A stretch of 64,000 nt of DNA from contig NZ_KB893433.1 in the NCBI RefSeq assembly GCF_000374085.1, positions 1 to 64,000 on the forward strand, given 5' to 3'. Shown here piece by piece: positions 6,931 through 14,711 of the stretch. Under the pieces are notes generated by a model. That model saw nothing but the letters and a program-made list of their open reading frames with translations, was not told the origin of the DNA and ran no database searches. The translations under genes were made by a program, and so were the position numbers. Origin of the DNA: Spirosoma spitsbergense DSM 19989 (GTDB lineage: Bacteria > Bacteroidota > Bacteroidia > Cytophagales > Spirosomataceae). Position 1 is the first letter of the stretch. Each line of letters opens with the position of its first letter.

Positions 6931-6961
6931 TTGACCGAACGGCAACTAAGCCCTAATTTTA
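6931..6961 (+). promoter_or_regulatory. Promoter of the TPR gene
   Basis: TTG at 6931-6933, a 20-base spacer, then TAATTTTA at 6954-6961 fits the Bacteroidetes -33/-7 promoter pattern with one mismatch in the -7 box. It lies 49 bases before the ATG at 7010. The same TAATTTTA with a 19-base spacer precedes the carbonic anhydrase gene at 33643. Confidence 0.4.
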
Positions 6962-7009
6962 GCCCGCTCAACGGCCAAAAAATCTCACCAAAACACTTGT
7001 ACTTATCTT

Positions 7010-8350
7010 ATGAAGCGACATGTACTGCCGCTGGTAACTTTATTTTTGTGTACCAGTCTCACTTTTTCTGCTACTGCGCAACAGACTGCCGTCGACTTTT
7101 TTGAAAACGGTATTGCGAAGGCCAAAGCCAATGATTTTACGGGCGCGTTGCAGGCGTTTAGTATGGCAATTACGATGAATCCCGAAAATTCGTCCAGCTA
7201 CTATAACAGAGGCCTGGCCAAGGCTAACCTAAAAGACCACCGGGGAGCTGTTCTGGACTATGACCGGGCTATTGAACTGAATGCAAAAGATGCTTTAGCC
7301 TACCTGAGCCGGGGCGTTAGCAAGAGCAAGCAGGAAGACCACCGCGGTGCATTGCTTGATTTCAGCCGGTCTATCGAACTAAATCCCGACGATCCACAGA
7401 CGTATTATAACCGGGGTATCAGTCGTACCCGCATTGATCAGTACCGGGGTGCCCTGGCAGATTTCACCAAAACGATAGAGCTAGACCCAAACAATGCCCA
7501 GGCATTTTACGTGCGGGGTGCTACCAAACAGCAGCTGGGTGACTTCGCCAGTAGCCTGCCCGATTTCACCCGGGTAATCGAGCTGACACCCAAACGTCCG
7601 CAGGCGTATACAGGGCGGGGTATAGCGAAAGTGGAGTTGGGGGATTTTACCGGCGCAATAACCGACCTGAATAAAGCCGTTGAACTCAGTGCCAGCGATG
7701 CTGATTCCTATTTCTACCGGGCCTTCGCCAAAGCGAAAATGGACGACTTTAAAGGGGCCCTGCCCGACTACGACAAGTCAATTTCACTCCAGGGTAACAA
7801 CTACAAAGCGTACTACGGTCGGGGCTTTTGCCGTAGCAAGCTGGGCGACCAGAAAGGGGCAGTCCAGGATTTCAACCAAGCTATTGGCATGAATAATACT
7901 AACAGCGATACAAAAGTCGTGTACAGTGGGCGCATCAGCCGGGCTACGCTCGACAACCTTCGCAACCTGGTAAAAGAACGCAACAAAATCAATGACGTGA
8001 GCGACGAACGGGCCGAAGCTTATTTTAGCCGGGGCGTTAGCCGCAGCAAACAGGGCGATGAGAAATCAGCCATCATTGACCTGAACAAATCCATCGAACT
8101 TAACCCAACATACGCCGAAGCCTACTTTAGCCGGGGCCTGATCAAATCAGCACAGGGCGATCAGCGGGGCGCTATTATGGACTGCAACAGCGCTGTTAAA
8201 CTGAACCCCCGTTATGGCGAAGTGTATTATGTTCGGGGATTGATCAAACACAGCCTCGGCGATGAAAATGGCGGCTGTTTAGACCTCTCCAAAGCGGGTG
8301 AACTTGGCTATAACCCTGCTTACAAAGCAATTAGTGACTATTGCAACTAA
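7010..8350 (+). CDS. Exported tetratricopeptide repeat protein
   Basis: The 446-residue protein has a signal peptide (MKRHVLPLVTLFLCTSLTFS, then ATA/QQ) followed by about eleven tandem 34-residue TPR units from residue 27 to the end. The units repeat A-x-x-x-F-x-x-GI/RGxxKxxxGDxxGAxxDfxxAIELNPxxAxaYY. A 30-residue insert near residues 305-330 (RATLDNLRNLVKERNKI) breaks the regular spacing. TPR arrays of this kind are protein-binding scaffolds; the location would be the periplasm or outer membrane. No partner is suggested by the neighbours. The gene ends in its own strong terminator. Confidence 0.85.
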   Translation: MKRHVLPLVTLFLCTSLTFSATAQQTAVDFFENGIAKAKANDFTGALQAFSMAITMNPENSSSYYNRGLAKANLKDHRGAVLDYDRAIELNAKDALAYLSRGVSKSKQEDHRGALLDFSRSIELNPDDPQTYYNRGISRTRIDQYRGALADFTKTIELDPNNAQAFYVRGATKQQLGDFASSLPDFTRVIELTPKRPQAYTGRGIAKVELGDFTGAITDLNKAVELSASDADSYFYRAFAKAKMDDFKGALPDYDKSISLQGNNYKAYYGRGFCRSKLGDQKGAVQDFNQAIGMNNTNSDTKVVYSGRISRATLDNLRNLVKERNKINDVSDERAEAYFSRGVSRSKQGDEKSAIIDLNKSIELNPTYAEAYFSRGLIKSAQGDQRGAIMDCNSAVKLNPRYGEVYYVRGLIKHSLGDENGGCLDLSKAGELGYNPAYKAISDYCN

Positions 8351-8370
8351 GAACAAGGTAGGATTGGGAA

Positions 8371-8417
8371 ATTAAAAAGTGGCGTCGGTTTTTGAGAAAC
8401 CGACGCCACTTTTTAAT
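8371..8417. terminator. Strong bidirectional terminator
   Basis: A perfect 21-bp stem (8371-8391 with 8397-8417) with a 5-base loop TTGAG is flanked by A and T runs. It separates the TPR gene from the converging AMP nucleosidase gene and can stop transcription in both directions. Confidence 0.92.
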
Positions 8418-8436
8418 TTCTTTGAAAAAGATTGAT

Positions 8437-9207
8437 TTACTCGAAGCGAAGGTGCTTCACCGTATCGCCGGAAGATTCGAGTTCGATCAGGGCATCAATG
8501 CCTATTTCCAGGTGAATATTTACGAACTGGGCCGTAACAATTTTATCGCTCTCTTCGGTTTTGACCCCTTCCGGAACCAGTGGATTGTCGGATACCAGCA
8601 GTAGCGCACCATGCGGAATGGAGTTCACAAAGCCAACCGTAAAGATGGTTGCCGTCTCCATGTCGATGGCCATCGTCCGTAGCTCTACGAGATACTCCTT
8701 AAATGCTTCGTCGTGTTCCCAAATTCGCCGGTTGGTGGTGTAGACTGTACCCGTCCAGTAATCTAGTTCGTATTTTTTGATGGTCGACGACACAGCCCGC
8801 TGTAGGCGAAAAGAGGGCAGGGCCGGGATTTCGGGTCGCATATAGTCATTGCTTGTTCCTTCGCCCCGAATGGCCGCAATGGGCAGAATCAAATCCCCAA
8901 CCTGCGTTTTTTTCAGCCCCCCGCACTTCCCCAGGAATAATACGGCCTTCGGAGAAATAGCCGAGAGCAGGTCCATAGCAGTAGCCGCCATGGCGCTGCC
9001 CATACCAAAATTAATGATGGTTATGTTGTTGGCGGTAGCGGTTTGCATAGCCCGCCCAACACCAAACACGTCTACATTGAATTTCCTGGCGAACAGGTCA
9101 ACGTAATTGATAAAATTGGTCAATAATATATATTCGCCAAATTGCTCGATGGGCGTACCTGTGTAGCGTGGTAGCCAGTTCTGAACGATTTCTTCTTTCG
9201 TTTTCAT
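8437..9207 (-). CDS. amn: AMP nucleosidase
   Basis: From ATG 9207 the protein is 256 residues, the length of the short Bacteroidetes AMP nucleosidases that lack the N-terminal domain of the enterobacterial enzyme. It has the purine phosphorylase fold with NFGMGSAMAAT, LGKCGGLK (phosphate-side loop), and TMAIDMETATIFTVGF, whose MET segment binds ribose, plus LLLVSDNPL. It hydrolyses AMP to adenine and ribose 5-phosphate in the cytoplasm, a purine salvage and AMP-control step. The longer frame to 9267 adds residues unlike the family start, so MKTKEEIVQNW was chosen. Confidence 0.85.
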   Translation of the reverse strand: MKTKEEIVQNWLPRYTGTPIEQFGEYILLTNFINYVDLFARKFNVDVFGVGRAMQTATANNITIINFGMGSAMAATAMDLLSAISPKAVLFLGKCGGLKKTQVGDLILPIAAIRGEGTSNDYMRPEIPALPSFRLQRAVSSTIKKYELDYWTGTVYTTNRRIWEHDEAFKEYLVELRTMAIDMETATIFTVGFVNSIPHGALLLVSDNPLVPEGVKTEESDKIVTAQFVNIHLEIGIDALIELESSGDTVKHLRFE

Positions 9208-9342
9208 AAATAATGAGTGAGTGAGCAGGCCACCGGTACGGTGAAAGAGCGAAACAGGCAAAGGCAAACGATGTAATTTTCATTCAATCTTTTGCTCCGT
9301 TTCGACGTAGCGATTCACCTTTTTGCTCTTTACATTTGATGT

Positions 9343-9786
9343 ATGGTTGCGCTGAATCTTCCGGCCTTTGAGTACAAAACTAAGCAAGTCGATGGAAAAC
9401 CGTACATTTTTGATTTGTTACGCCGGAAGTATGTCCGTTTGTCGCCCGAAGAGTGGGTTCGGCAACACATCGTCAATCTGCTGCTTTCACATTATGCCTA
9501 CCCAAAAGCCCTCATTCGGGCCGAGGGAAGTCTGACACTGAACAAAACCCAAAAGAGAACGGACGTTGTGGTCTTCGACCGGCAGGGTCAGCCTTTTCTG
9601 GTGGTCGAGTGCAAGGCTCCGCATATCCCGCTTACGCAAACCGTTTTCGACCAGATTGCCCGGTACAACCACGTTCATCAGGCTCCGTACATCGTTGTTT
9701 CCAACGGACTGGTACACTATTGCTGTTGCGTGAATCATGCCACTGCCGAAATAACCTTTATGGACGACTTTCCCGCCTTCCTCTAA
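9343..9786 (+). CDS. HsdR N-terminal-like nuclease-fold protein, stand-alone
   Basis: The 147-residue protein resembles the N-terminal nuclease domain of type I restriction R subunits (HSDR_N_2 type). It contains RKYVRLSPEEWVRQH, an acidic residue in KRTDVVVFD, and FLVVECKAP, which together form the D-(10-20)-ExK centre of the PD-(D/E)xK fold. No helicase, methylase or specificity gene is nearby. This stand-alone form is widespread in Bacteroidetes as a single gene, which argues for a housekeeping role rather than restriction. A TACATTTG at 9331-9338 could be a -7 box, which would make the transcript nearly leaderless. The DHCW-type cupin gene follows after 15 bases. Confidence 0.75.
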   Translation: MVALNLPAFEYKTKQVDGKPYIFDLLRRKYVRLSPEEWVRQHIVNLLLSHYAYPKALIRAEGSLTLNKTQKRTDVVVFDRQGQPFLVVECKAPHIPLTQTVFDQIARYNHVHQAPYIVVSNGLVHYCCCVNHATAEITFMDDFPAFL

Positions 9787-9801
9787 ACGACCCAACCTGC
9801 T

Positions 9802-10149
9802 ATGATAGCCGTCACTATCCCTTTTCAACTGACCGACTGGGGCAGTATTCCAGCCACTGAGCATCCGGGCGAAACTGGAATGGCTTATTGGCGAACGCTG
9901 GAGTTTGGCACCCTGCGCGTTCGCATGGTGGAGTACACCCCTGGGTATATGGCAGATCACTGGTGTCAGAAAGGACATATCCTGTACGTTATTTCCGGCG
10001 TACTTGATACCGAACTGGAAAACGGAGAAGTCTTCCGGATGACGCCGGGTATGTCGTATGAAGTATCGGATAACCTGAGTTCTCATCGTTCTCACACCGA
10101 AGCGGGAGCTATTTTGTTTGTTGTAGACGGTGCTTTTCTGGGGACTTAG
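9802..10149 (+). CDS. Small cupin, DHCW-motif type
   Basis: The 115-residue single-domain cupin contains ADHWCQKGHILYVISG, with the D-H-x-C cluster that names the DHCW family, and a second cupin half ending SHRSHTEAGA. The histidines would hold a metal in the barrel. The family has no firm function that I know. It starts 15 bases after the HsdR-N-like gene, so the two are probably one transcript, ending in the terminator at 10159. Confidence 0.8.
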   Translation: MIAVTIPFQLTDWGSIPATEHPGETGMAYWRTLEFGTLRVRMVEYTPGYMADHWCQKGHILYVISGVLDTELENGEVFRMTPGMSYEVSDNLSSHRSHTEAGAILFVVDGAFLGT

Positions 10150-10158
10150 CCCACAAAA

Positions 10159-10186
10159 AAAGTCCCCGCCAGAAGGCGGGGACTTT
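10159..10186. terminator. Bidirectional terminator
   Basis: A perfect 12-bp GC-rich stem (AAAGTCCCCGCC, loop AGAA) lies between the converging cupin and YceI genes, with an A-run before and T-run within its 3' arm. Confidence 0.88.
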
Positions 10187-10204
10187 ACTTATGCAGACAG
10201 ACAA

Positions 10205-10774
10205 TTAGTTCGCTTTTACCAGCTCGCCGGTAGCCCGGATAGTAATTTCGTCGCTTACAACAGCGGCAGGAATGCTACCCAGCGTGAAATCAGCCCGTTT
10301 TACTTCACCGCTCACTTTAAAGCCAGCCAGCGTTTTCTTGTTCTGCGGATTGGTGACCGGACCGGTGATTACGGCGTCGAGCGTTACGGGTTTCGTTACG
10401 CCGTGCATCGTCAAATCGCCCATCAGTTTGTATTTGTTACCCGATACTTTGCTGATCGACTTACTCTTGAACGCCAGAGTAGGGTATTTAGCGGCATCGA
10501 AAAAATCACCACTTTTCAGGTGACCGTCACGCTTTTCCTGGTTGGTGTAAATGCTGTTCACATCGGCAGTCAGGTCGATTTGAGCATCAGTGAAATCTGG
10601 CTTTGCCGAGGTCATTTTCACATCGAAATCCTGGAACTTACCATCCACTTCCGACAGCATCATGTGCGTTACGGTGAAAGCCAGGTTAGAGTGGGCTTTG
10701 TCGAGCGTCCAGTTTTGAGCGAAAGCGCTTACTGAAGCAAAAAACAAGGCAGCAAATAGTGTCACTTTTTTCAT
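10205..10774 (-). CDS. YceI-family periplasmic protein (copy 1)
   Basis: The 189-residue protein has a signal peptide ending AFAQ near residue 20, then a YceI lipocalin-like barrel: WTLDKAHSNLAFTVTHM at the start, GHLKSGDFFDAAKYPTL in the middle, and GDLTMHGVTKPVTLDA. YceI proteins bind isoprenoid or other lipid chains in the periplasm; some respond to acid or osmotic stress. A MarR-type regulator starts upstream on the same strand, 53 bases away, suggesting co-transcription and shared control. A second copy lies at 26796-27392 and is very similar throughout. Confidence 0.9.
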   Translation of the reverse strand: MKKVTLFAALFFASVSAFAQNWTLDKAHSNLAFTVTHMMLSEVDGKFQDFDVKMTSAKPDFTDAQIDLTADVNSIYTNQEKRDGHLKSGDFFDAAKYPTLAFKSKSISKVSGNKYKLMGDLTMHGVTKPVTLDAVITGPVTNPQNKKTLAGFKVSGEVKRADFTLGSIPAAVVSDEITIRATGELVKAN

Positions 10775-10827
10775 TGATTCTAGTTGTAAATGGTTGATTG
10801 ATTATACGACAATTGATTATTCATGAA

Positions 10828-11283
10828 TTATTCTCTAAGCCGGTCAAGTAAATGACTCAAATGAGTGGCTTCCTCCTCCGTCAGCTTTTTGCGTTGCTTG
10901 TCAGACCATTCGTCCATGTGAATGTCTATTTTACTCAGCAACTCCATCCCTTTTTTGGTAATAACAACATCAACTGCCCGGCGGTCGCTGGGGCACTCGG
11001 TGCGTAACGCCAGTTTTTTGAGAACGAGTTTATCGACCAGGCGGGATGCATTCGACATTTTATCGAGCATACGCTCCGTAATGTCGCTCACCTTAACCGG
11101 ATTAGGGTACTGCCCACGCAGTATCCGCAGCACGTTGTACTGCTGTGGGGTCAAGCCTGATGGTTTCAATAACTGCGTCTGATTCGTCGCAATCCAGTTA
11201 CTGGTGTACATCAGGTTTACCATCACTCGCTGATACGGCGTTCGGAACGGAGTGTTTTGTTTAATGTCGGTTTCAATAGACAT
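10828..11283 (-). CDS. MarR-family transcriptional regulator
   Basis: From ATG 11283 the protein is 151 residues. The winged-helix core runs from about residue 35 to 110 and includes LTPQQYNVLRILRG, the recognition helix region MSNASRLVDKLVLKKLA and the wing TECPSDRRAVDVVITKKG. Such proteins bind short palindromes as dimers and release them on binding small ligands. The YceI gene follows, so autoregulation plus control of YceI is likely. A 13-base palindrome sits 20 bases upstream of the start. The longer frame to 11301 would put the palindrome next to the coding start and was not chosen. Confidence 0.9.
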   Translation of the reverse strand: MSIETDIKQNTPFRTPYQRVMVNLMYTSNWIATNQTQLLKPSGLTPQQYNVLRILRGQYPNPVKVSDITERMLDKMSNASRLVDKLVLKKLALRTECPSDRRAVDVVITKKGMELLSKIDIHMDEWSDKQRKKLTEEEATHLSHLLDRLRE

Positions 11284-11302
11284 GCTACAAAGATAAGACA
11301 AT

Positions 11303-11315
11303 TACATTTAATGTA
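11303..11315. promoter_or_regulatory. Likely MarR operator palindrome
   Basis: TACATTTAATGTA (11303-11315) is a palindrome with 6-bp perfect arms and one central base, directly upstream of the MarR-type start. The half-site CATTTAAT recurs just after it at about 11319-11327. Autorepression through such a site is the normal arrangement in this family. Confidence 0.5.
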
Positions 11316-11340
11316 GCAACATTTAATCAATCTATTTTTG

Positions 11341-13329
11341 TTACTGGTATGGAATAATCTGGGGAGCTGATAAATCGAAGTCGCGGAAACGTAATGTCGG
11401 CACTTCCTCAAAAGACTGCCTGAAGGGTATTGTGTTGTTCGGGATATTGGGATAATAGGCCAGTCGAATCTGGAAGCTGGTAAACGTCAGGTTTTCATTC
11501 CGGAGCCGAAATCCAAGGCCATAGCCCTGATAAAGCGGACCACTCAGCAGTGGCCGGTCGGGGAAGTTGACCAACCCCAGATTGACAAACGTAACGAAGG
11601 CAACCCGGAAGCCGATTAGATTAAGCCGGGAGAAAAGTACGTTCTCGTAGTTGACAAACCACCGTCTCGTTCCCCGCAGGGCATCACTGTTCACCCCAAT
11701 ACCGTCGGTATTGATACCACTACCACTGCTGCCCAGCACGATGTATTCGTTGCTAAACCGGTCGATTCCCGTTGTGTAGCGCGTGTTAAAGAAGTGCCGC
11801 ATGTTGCCCCACTTCGTTTTCATGAGTGGACTAAAGAAATTCGACTCGAAGGAGAAAACCCCCTGCTCTATTCTATTCTGGCGGATATACCCGCCCAGAT
11901 TAACCAGCCCATACACGTACCCAACGTGCCGGACGTACCGGCCCTGCGAGAAATTCGTTCCCAGGTACATCCGACGGCCCAGCTCTGCATTGTCGACCCC
12001 CGCAACTACTGCCACCGATTGGCCAATCGGTACGTCTTCGGTACGACCAAAGCCATAAATAAGTACATCACGGGTGTATTTCCGCCGGGAAAAACCAACG
12101 CTCGCGAGTATGGTGCGGCTGTCCTGGTAAATCTGATTTGTATCGGCCGTTATGTTGGGGCGTTTTTTGTAATCATAGTTTGTGTATCGTGCGGCCAGTA
12201 TAAGGCGCGAACGACCTTTTTCTTCGGAATCATTCTGGCGGTAAAACAGCCGAAATGAGCGGCCAACCCAAACGTCGGTATAATCATAACTAACCGGTAC
12301 CAGCACAACGCTATCGGTGCGGGTAACAAGCCGGTTATTTATTTGCGTGTGATTCCATTCAACTGAACCCGCATATTTGGTGTTGGGCGTTATAAAAGGC
12401 CGATAGAGCTTGACAGAGGTCTGTTTTAAGTCGCGCAGGTACAGCCTGTTGGCCTCGGCCGTCAGAAACGTTTTACCAATGAATGGAACTTTATACCGGC
12501 CCTGGTATTCAGTCGTTTGCCGGGGGTCGGTACCTGAATAGGCAAACTGCACGAAAAGCTGGTGGCCCAGCCCCCGGAAATTGACCTGATCGAACCCTAC
12601 GCTGAAATTAGTCAAACCACCAAATCCCCCATTCGGCAGCAGTGACCAGACATCCTGCGTAATCACGTACACATCCACAAACTGACGACTTCCCTTGCGG
12701 GGCACCACCAGAATCCGGGCATCATGAAAAATAGACGAACTACGTAACAACCGTTCATTATCGCGCAGCACAACCGGATCCAGCAGGTCGCCCTGCTGAA
12801 ACAGCAGATACGAATTGCGGATAACGTGCTCGCGGGTATTGGTGTGCAAACGGCTACCCACCCGCTCAACCCAGTTATTAGGTTTGCGAAGGGTATCATA
12901 CACCGTCTGGCCAAATACGCCCAGTCGGCGAAAGTAAATATCGCCGATGATGCGTCCTTCAAAGAGTTTGAACGGGTTGACTTCAATCTGGCTCACCTCA
13001 CCCGTTCTGACCCGGCTGTTGTACACATCCTGAAACAGCGCGTCATAAATCTGGCGGGTTACCCGATGCTTATACATTTTGGTCTTCAGTCGGGTATAGA
13101 AAACACTATCCCGCTGCATCAGAATACTATCGCTGATGGCGATCGAACGGAGCGTAGCCATAGAATCTATAGCAGCACTGGATTGCAACGTATCTATCGA
13201 AGTGGGGGAAAGATAACCCTTCGTAGTATCTGCCTGACCAGTAGCCACACTGCATCCAAACAGCAACAGCAACCACGTCAGGAAATGACGCAGCGTAATG
13301 AGTTGTCTGTTCGGATAAAACTGGTGCAT
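11341..13329 (-). CDS. BamA/TamA-like outer-membrane beta-barrel protein
   Basis: The 662-residue protein has a signal peptide (cleavage near SVATGQA), then a segment with POTRA-like character (RIIGDIYFRRLGVFGQTVYDT and VIRNSYLLFQQGDLLDPVVL, then LRSSSIFHDARILVVP). From about residue 240 to the end it is a beta-barrel with alternating aromatic strands, ending in a phenylalanine-rich strand. The pattern is that of Omp85 proteins that insert or export proteins or lipids at the outer membrane. It is shorter than BamA and has one or two POTRA-like units, so it is not the essential BamA. Single-gene unit; its partner is unknown. Confidence 0.75.
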   Translation of the reverse strand: MHQFYPNRQLITLRHFLTWLLLLFGCSVATGQADTTKGYLSPTSIDTLQSSAAIDSMATLRSIAISDSILMQRDSVFYTRLKTKMYKHRVTRQIYDALFQDVYNSRVRTGEVSQIEVNPFKLFEGRIIGDIYFRRLGVFGQTVYDTLRKPNNWVERVGSRLHTNTREHVIRNSYLLFQQGDLLDPVVLRDNERLLRSSSIFHDARILVVPRKGSRQFVDVYVITQDVWSLLPNGGFGGLTNFSVGFDQVNFRGLGHQLFVQFAYSGTDPRQTTEYQGRYKVPFIGKTFLTAEANRLYLRDLKQTSVKLYRPFITPNTKYAGSVEWNHTQINNRLVTRTDSVVLVPVSYDYTDVWVGRSFRLFYRQNDSEEKGRSRLILAARYTNYDYKKRPNITADTNQIYQDSRTILASVGFSRRKYTRDVLIYGFGRTEDVPIGQSVAVVAGVDNAELGRRMYLGTNFSQGRYVRHVGYVYGLVNLGGYIRQNRIEQGVFSFESNFFSPLMKTKWGNMRHFFNTRYTTGIDRFSNEYIVLGSSGSGINTDGIGVNSDALRGTRRWFVNYENVLFSRLNLIGFRVAFVTFVNLGLVNFPDRPLLSGPLYQGYGLGFRLRNENLTFTSFQIRLAYYPNIPNNTIPFRQSFEEVPTLRFRDFDLSAPQIIPYQ

Positions 13330-13474
13330 TGATAAAGAAAACGCTGGTTAGATACTTCGTGTGGCAAATGGTTTAACTAACGAACAAGGCCAGCCGTTAT
13401 GCCTGACTGGTGACGATTTCAGCCCGCCCTTTTATTTATGAATTGATTAAAAATTATCCCTGAAACCCAATGAA

Positions 13475-13996
13475 TTAACTAATTAACGATTTCCAGACCC
13501 AGAAGTCCCGCTGTCGTTCCGAGCCAAACTGGAAATAATGGAAACCGAATCGCACAAAACCCATTTTTTCGTAGAAGGCCAGTGCGTTCGTATTTCGTTC
13601 CCACACGCCCAGCCAAACGGCATGGTACCCTTGCTGACGAGACCAGTTGAGGCAGTGTTCCATCAGCCTTCTCCCCTGCCCCTGACCAATCTGCGTTTTT
13701 GACAGATAAATACGTTGAATTTCAATGGCGTTTCGCTTGGGTATCCGGCGGGGAGGGGCATGTTGGCGAAGCTTAACGTAACCAACAACCGTTTTGTCGG
13801 GTAACTCCAGCAGAAAAAAAGTAGCGCGGGGATCTTTCAGTTCGGCCTCCATTAAGGGTACCGTAATGGCAGACTGAATGTATTCCTCTACCAGTTCAGC
13901 CGGGTTATAGGGTGGGCCAAAGGCTTCACGCATGGTCGTTGTTGCCAGTTCGGTTAGTATAAGGGCGTCGGAGGGCGTAGCGAATCGAATGGTCAT
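13475..13996 (-). CDS. GNAT-family N-acetyltransferase
   Basis: The 173-residue protein is a standard GNAT fold: motif A reads IQRIYLSKTQIGQGQGRRLM with the Q/RxGxG/Q acetyl-CoA loop, and motif B contains WLGVWERNTNALAFYEKMGF. The substrate cannot be told; the closest groups are amino-group acetylases for spermidine, ribosomal proteins or small molecules. It is divergent from the Maf gene. Confidence 0.88.
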   Translation of the reverse strand: MTIRFATPSDALILTELATTTMREAFGPPYNPAELVEEYIQSAITVPLMEAELKDPRATFFLLELPDKTVVGYVKLRQHAPPRRIPKRNAIEIQRIYLSKTQIGQGQGRRLMEHCLNWSRQQGYHAVWLGVWERNTNALAFYEKMGFVRFGFHYFQFGSERQRDFWVWKSLIS

Positions 13997-14075
13997 GTGT
14001 TTTTAGGTCGAAGCTGACTAATCTACGTAAAAACCCTGTGTTTGGGTTATTTTTGTGATTCGCTTTTTTACTTAT

Positions 14076-14678
14076 ATGCTCACATTACGCTATCCACTGG
14101 TACTGGCATCGGGGTCACCCCGCCGAAAACAACTCATGACCGATGCCGGTTTTTCGTTCACCATCGAAACCCGCCCCACCGACGAACTATTTTCCGAAAC
14201 GATGCCCGTCGACGCCGTAGCCGAATACCTGGCCCGGCAGAAAGCGGAGCAATTTTTGCCGGATTTGAACGACCGAATCATTCTCTGTGCGGATACCGTC
14301 GTTATCGTAGACAGTCAAATCCTGAATAAGCCGCAGACCGAAGCAGAAGCCCGGCAGATGCTGCAACAACTATCGGGCCGGACGCACCGCGTTCGAACGG
14401 GCGTGGCTATTCTGGCACCTGATGCTACCGGTAAGCCTGACCTGCACTCGTTTACCGACGAAACAATCGTCCGGTTCGTCTCGTTGACCGCTGATGAAAT
14501 TACCTACTACATCCACACCTGTAAACCGTTCGATAAAGCGGGTTCGTACGGGGCGCAGGATTTCATTGGCCTGGTGGGTATCGAACGACTGGATGGCTCG
14601 TTTTATACGGTCATGGGGCTACCCACGCACCGCGTTTATCAGGCTCTGAAAGCCTACGAAAGCAGGCCAGAAAATTGA
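14076..14678 (+). CDS. maf: Maf-type nucleoside triphosphate pyrophosphatase
   Basis: From ATG 14076 the protein is 200 residues. It starts with LVLASGSPRRKQLM, the Maf phosphate-binding motif, and contains ILCADTVVIVD with the catalytic aspartate, KPQTEAEARQML, and DKAGSYGAQDF. Maf enzymes hydrolyse modified or non-canonical nucleotides such as dTTP/UTP or m7GTP, and were named after a septation defect. The IERLDGSFYTVMGLP end places it with YhdE-like members. A GTG at 14055 would lie within a TATTTTTG -7 box (14048-14055), which supports the ATG as the start. Confidence 0.9.
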   Translation: MLTLRYPLVLASGSPRRKQLMTDAGFSFTIETRPTDELFSETMPVDAVAEYLARQKAEQFLPDLNDRIILCADTVVIVDSQILNKPQTEAEARQMLQQLSGRTHRVRTGVAILAPDATGKPDLHSFTDETIVRFVSLTADEITYYIHTCKPFDKAGSYGAQDFIGLVGIERLDGSFYTVMGLPTHRVYQALKAYESRPEN

Positions 14679-14711
14679 CTATTTTTATATACCACTTATC
14701 CTGAAAACGAG

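Noticed and set aside
8392-8604. 70-codon plus-strand frame starting in the terminator loop
   Set aside because: It begins inside the terminator and runs antisense to AMP nucleosidase.
9487-10095. 202-codon minus-strand frame
   Set aside because: It lies opposite the HsdR-N-like and cupin genes and has no recognisable domain.
10130-10735. 201-codon plus-strand frame
   Set aside because: It spans a terminator and the antisense of YceI; not a gene.
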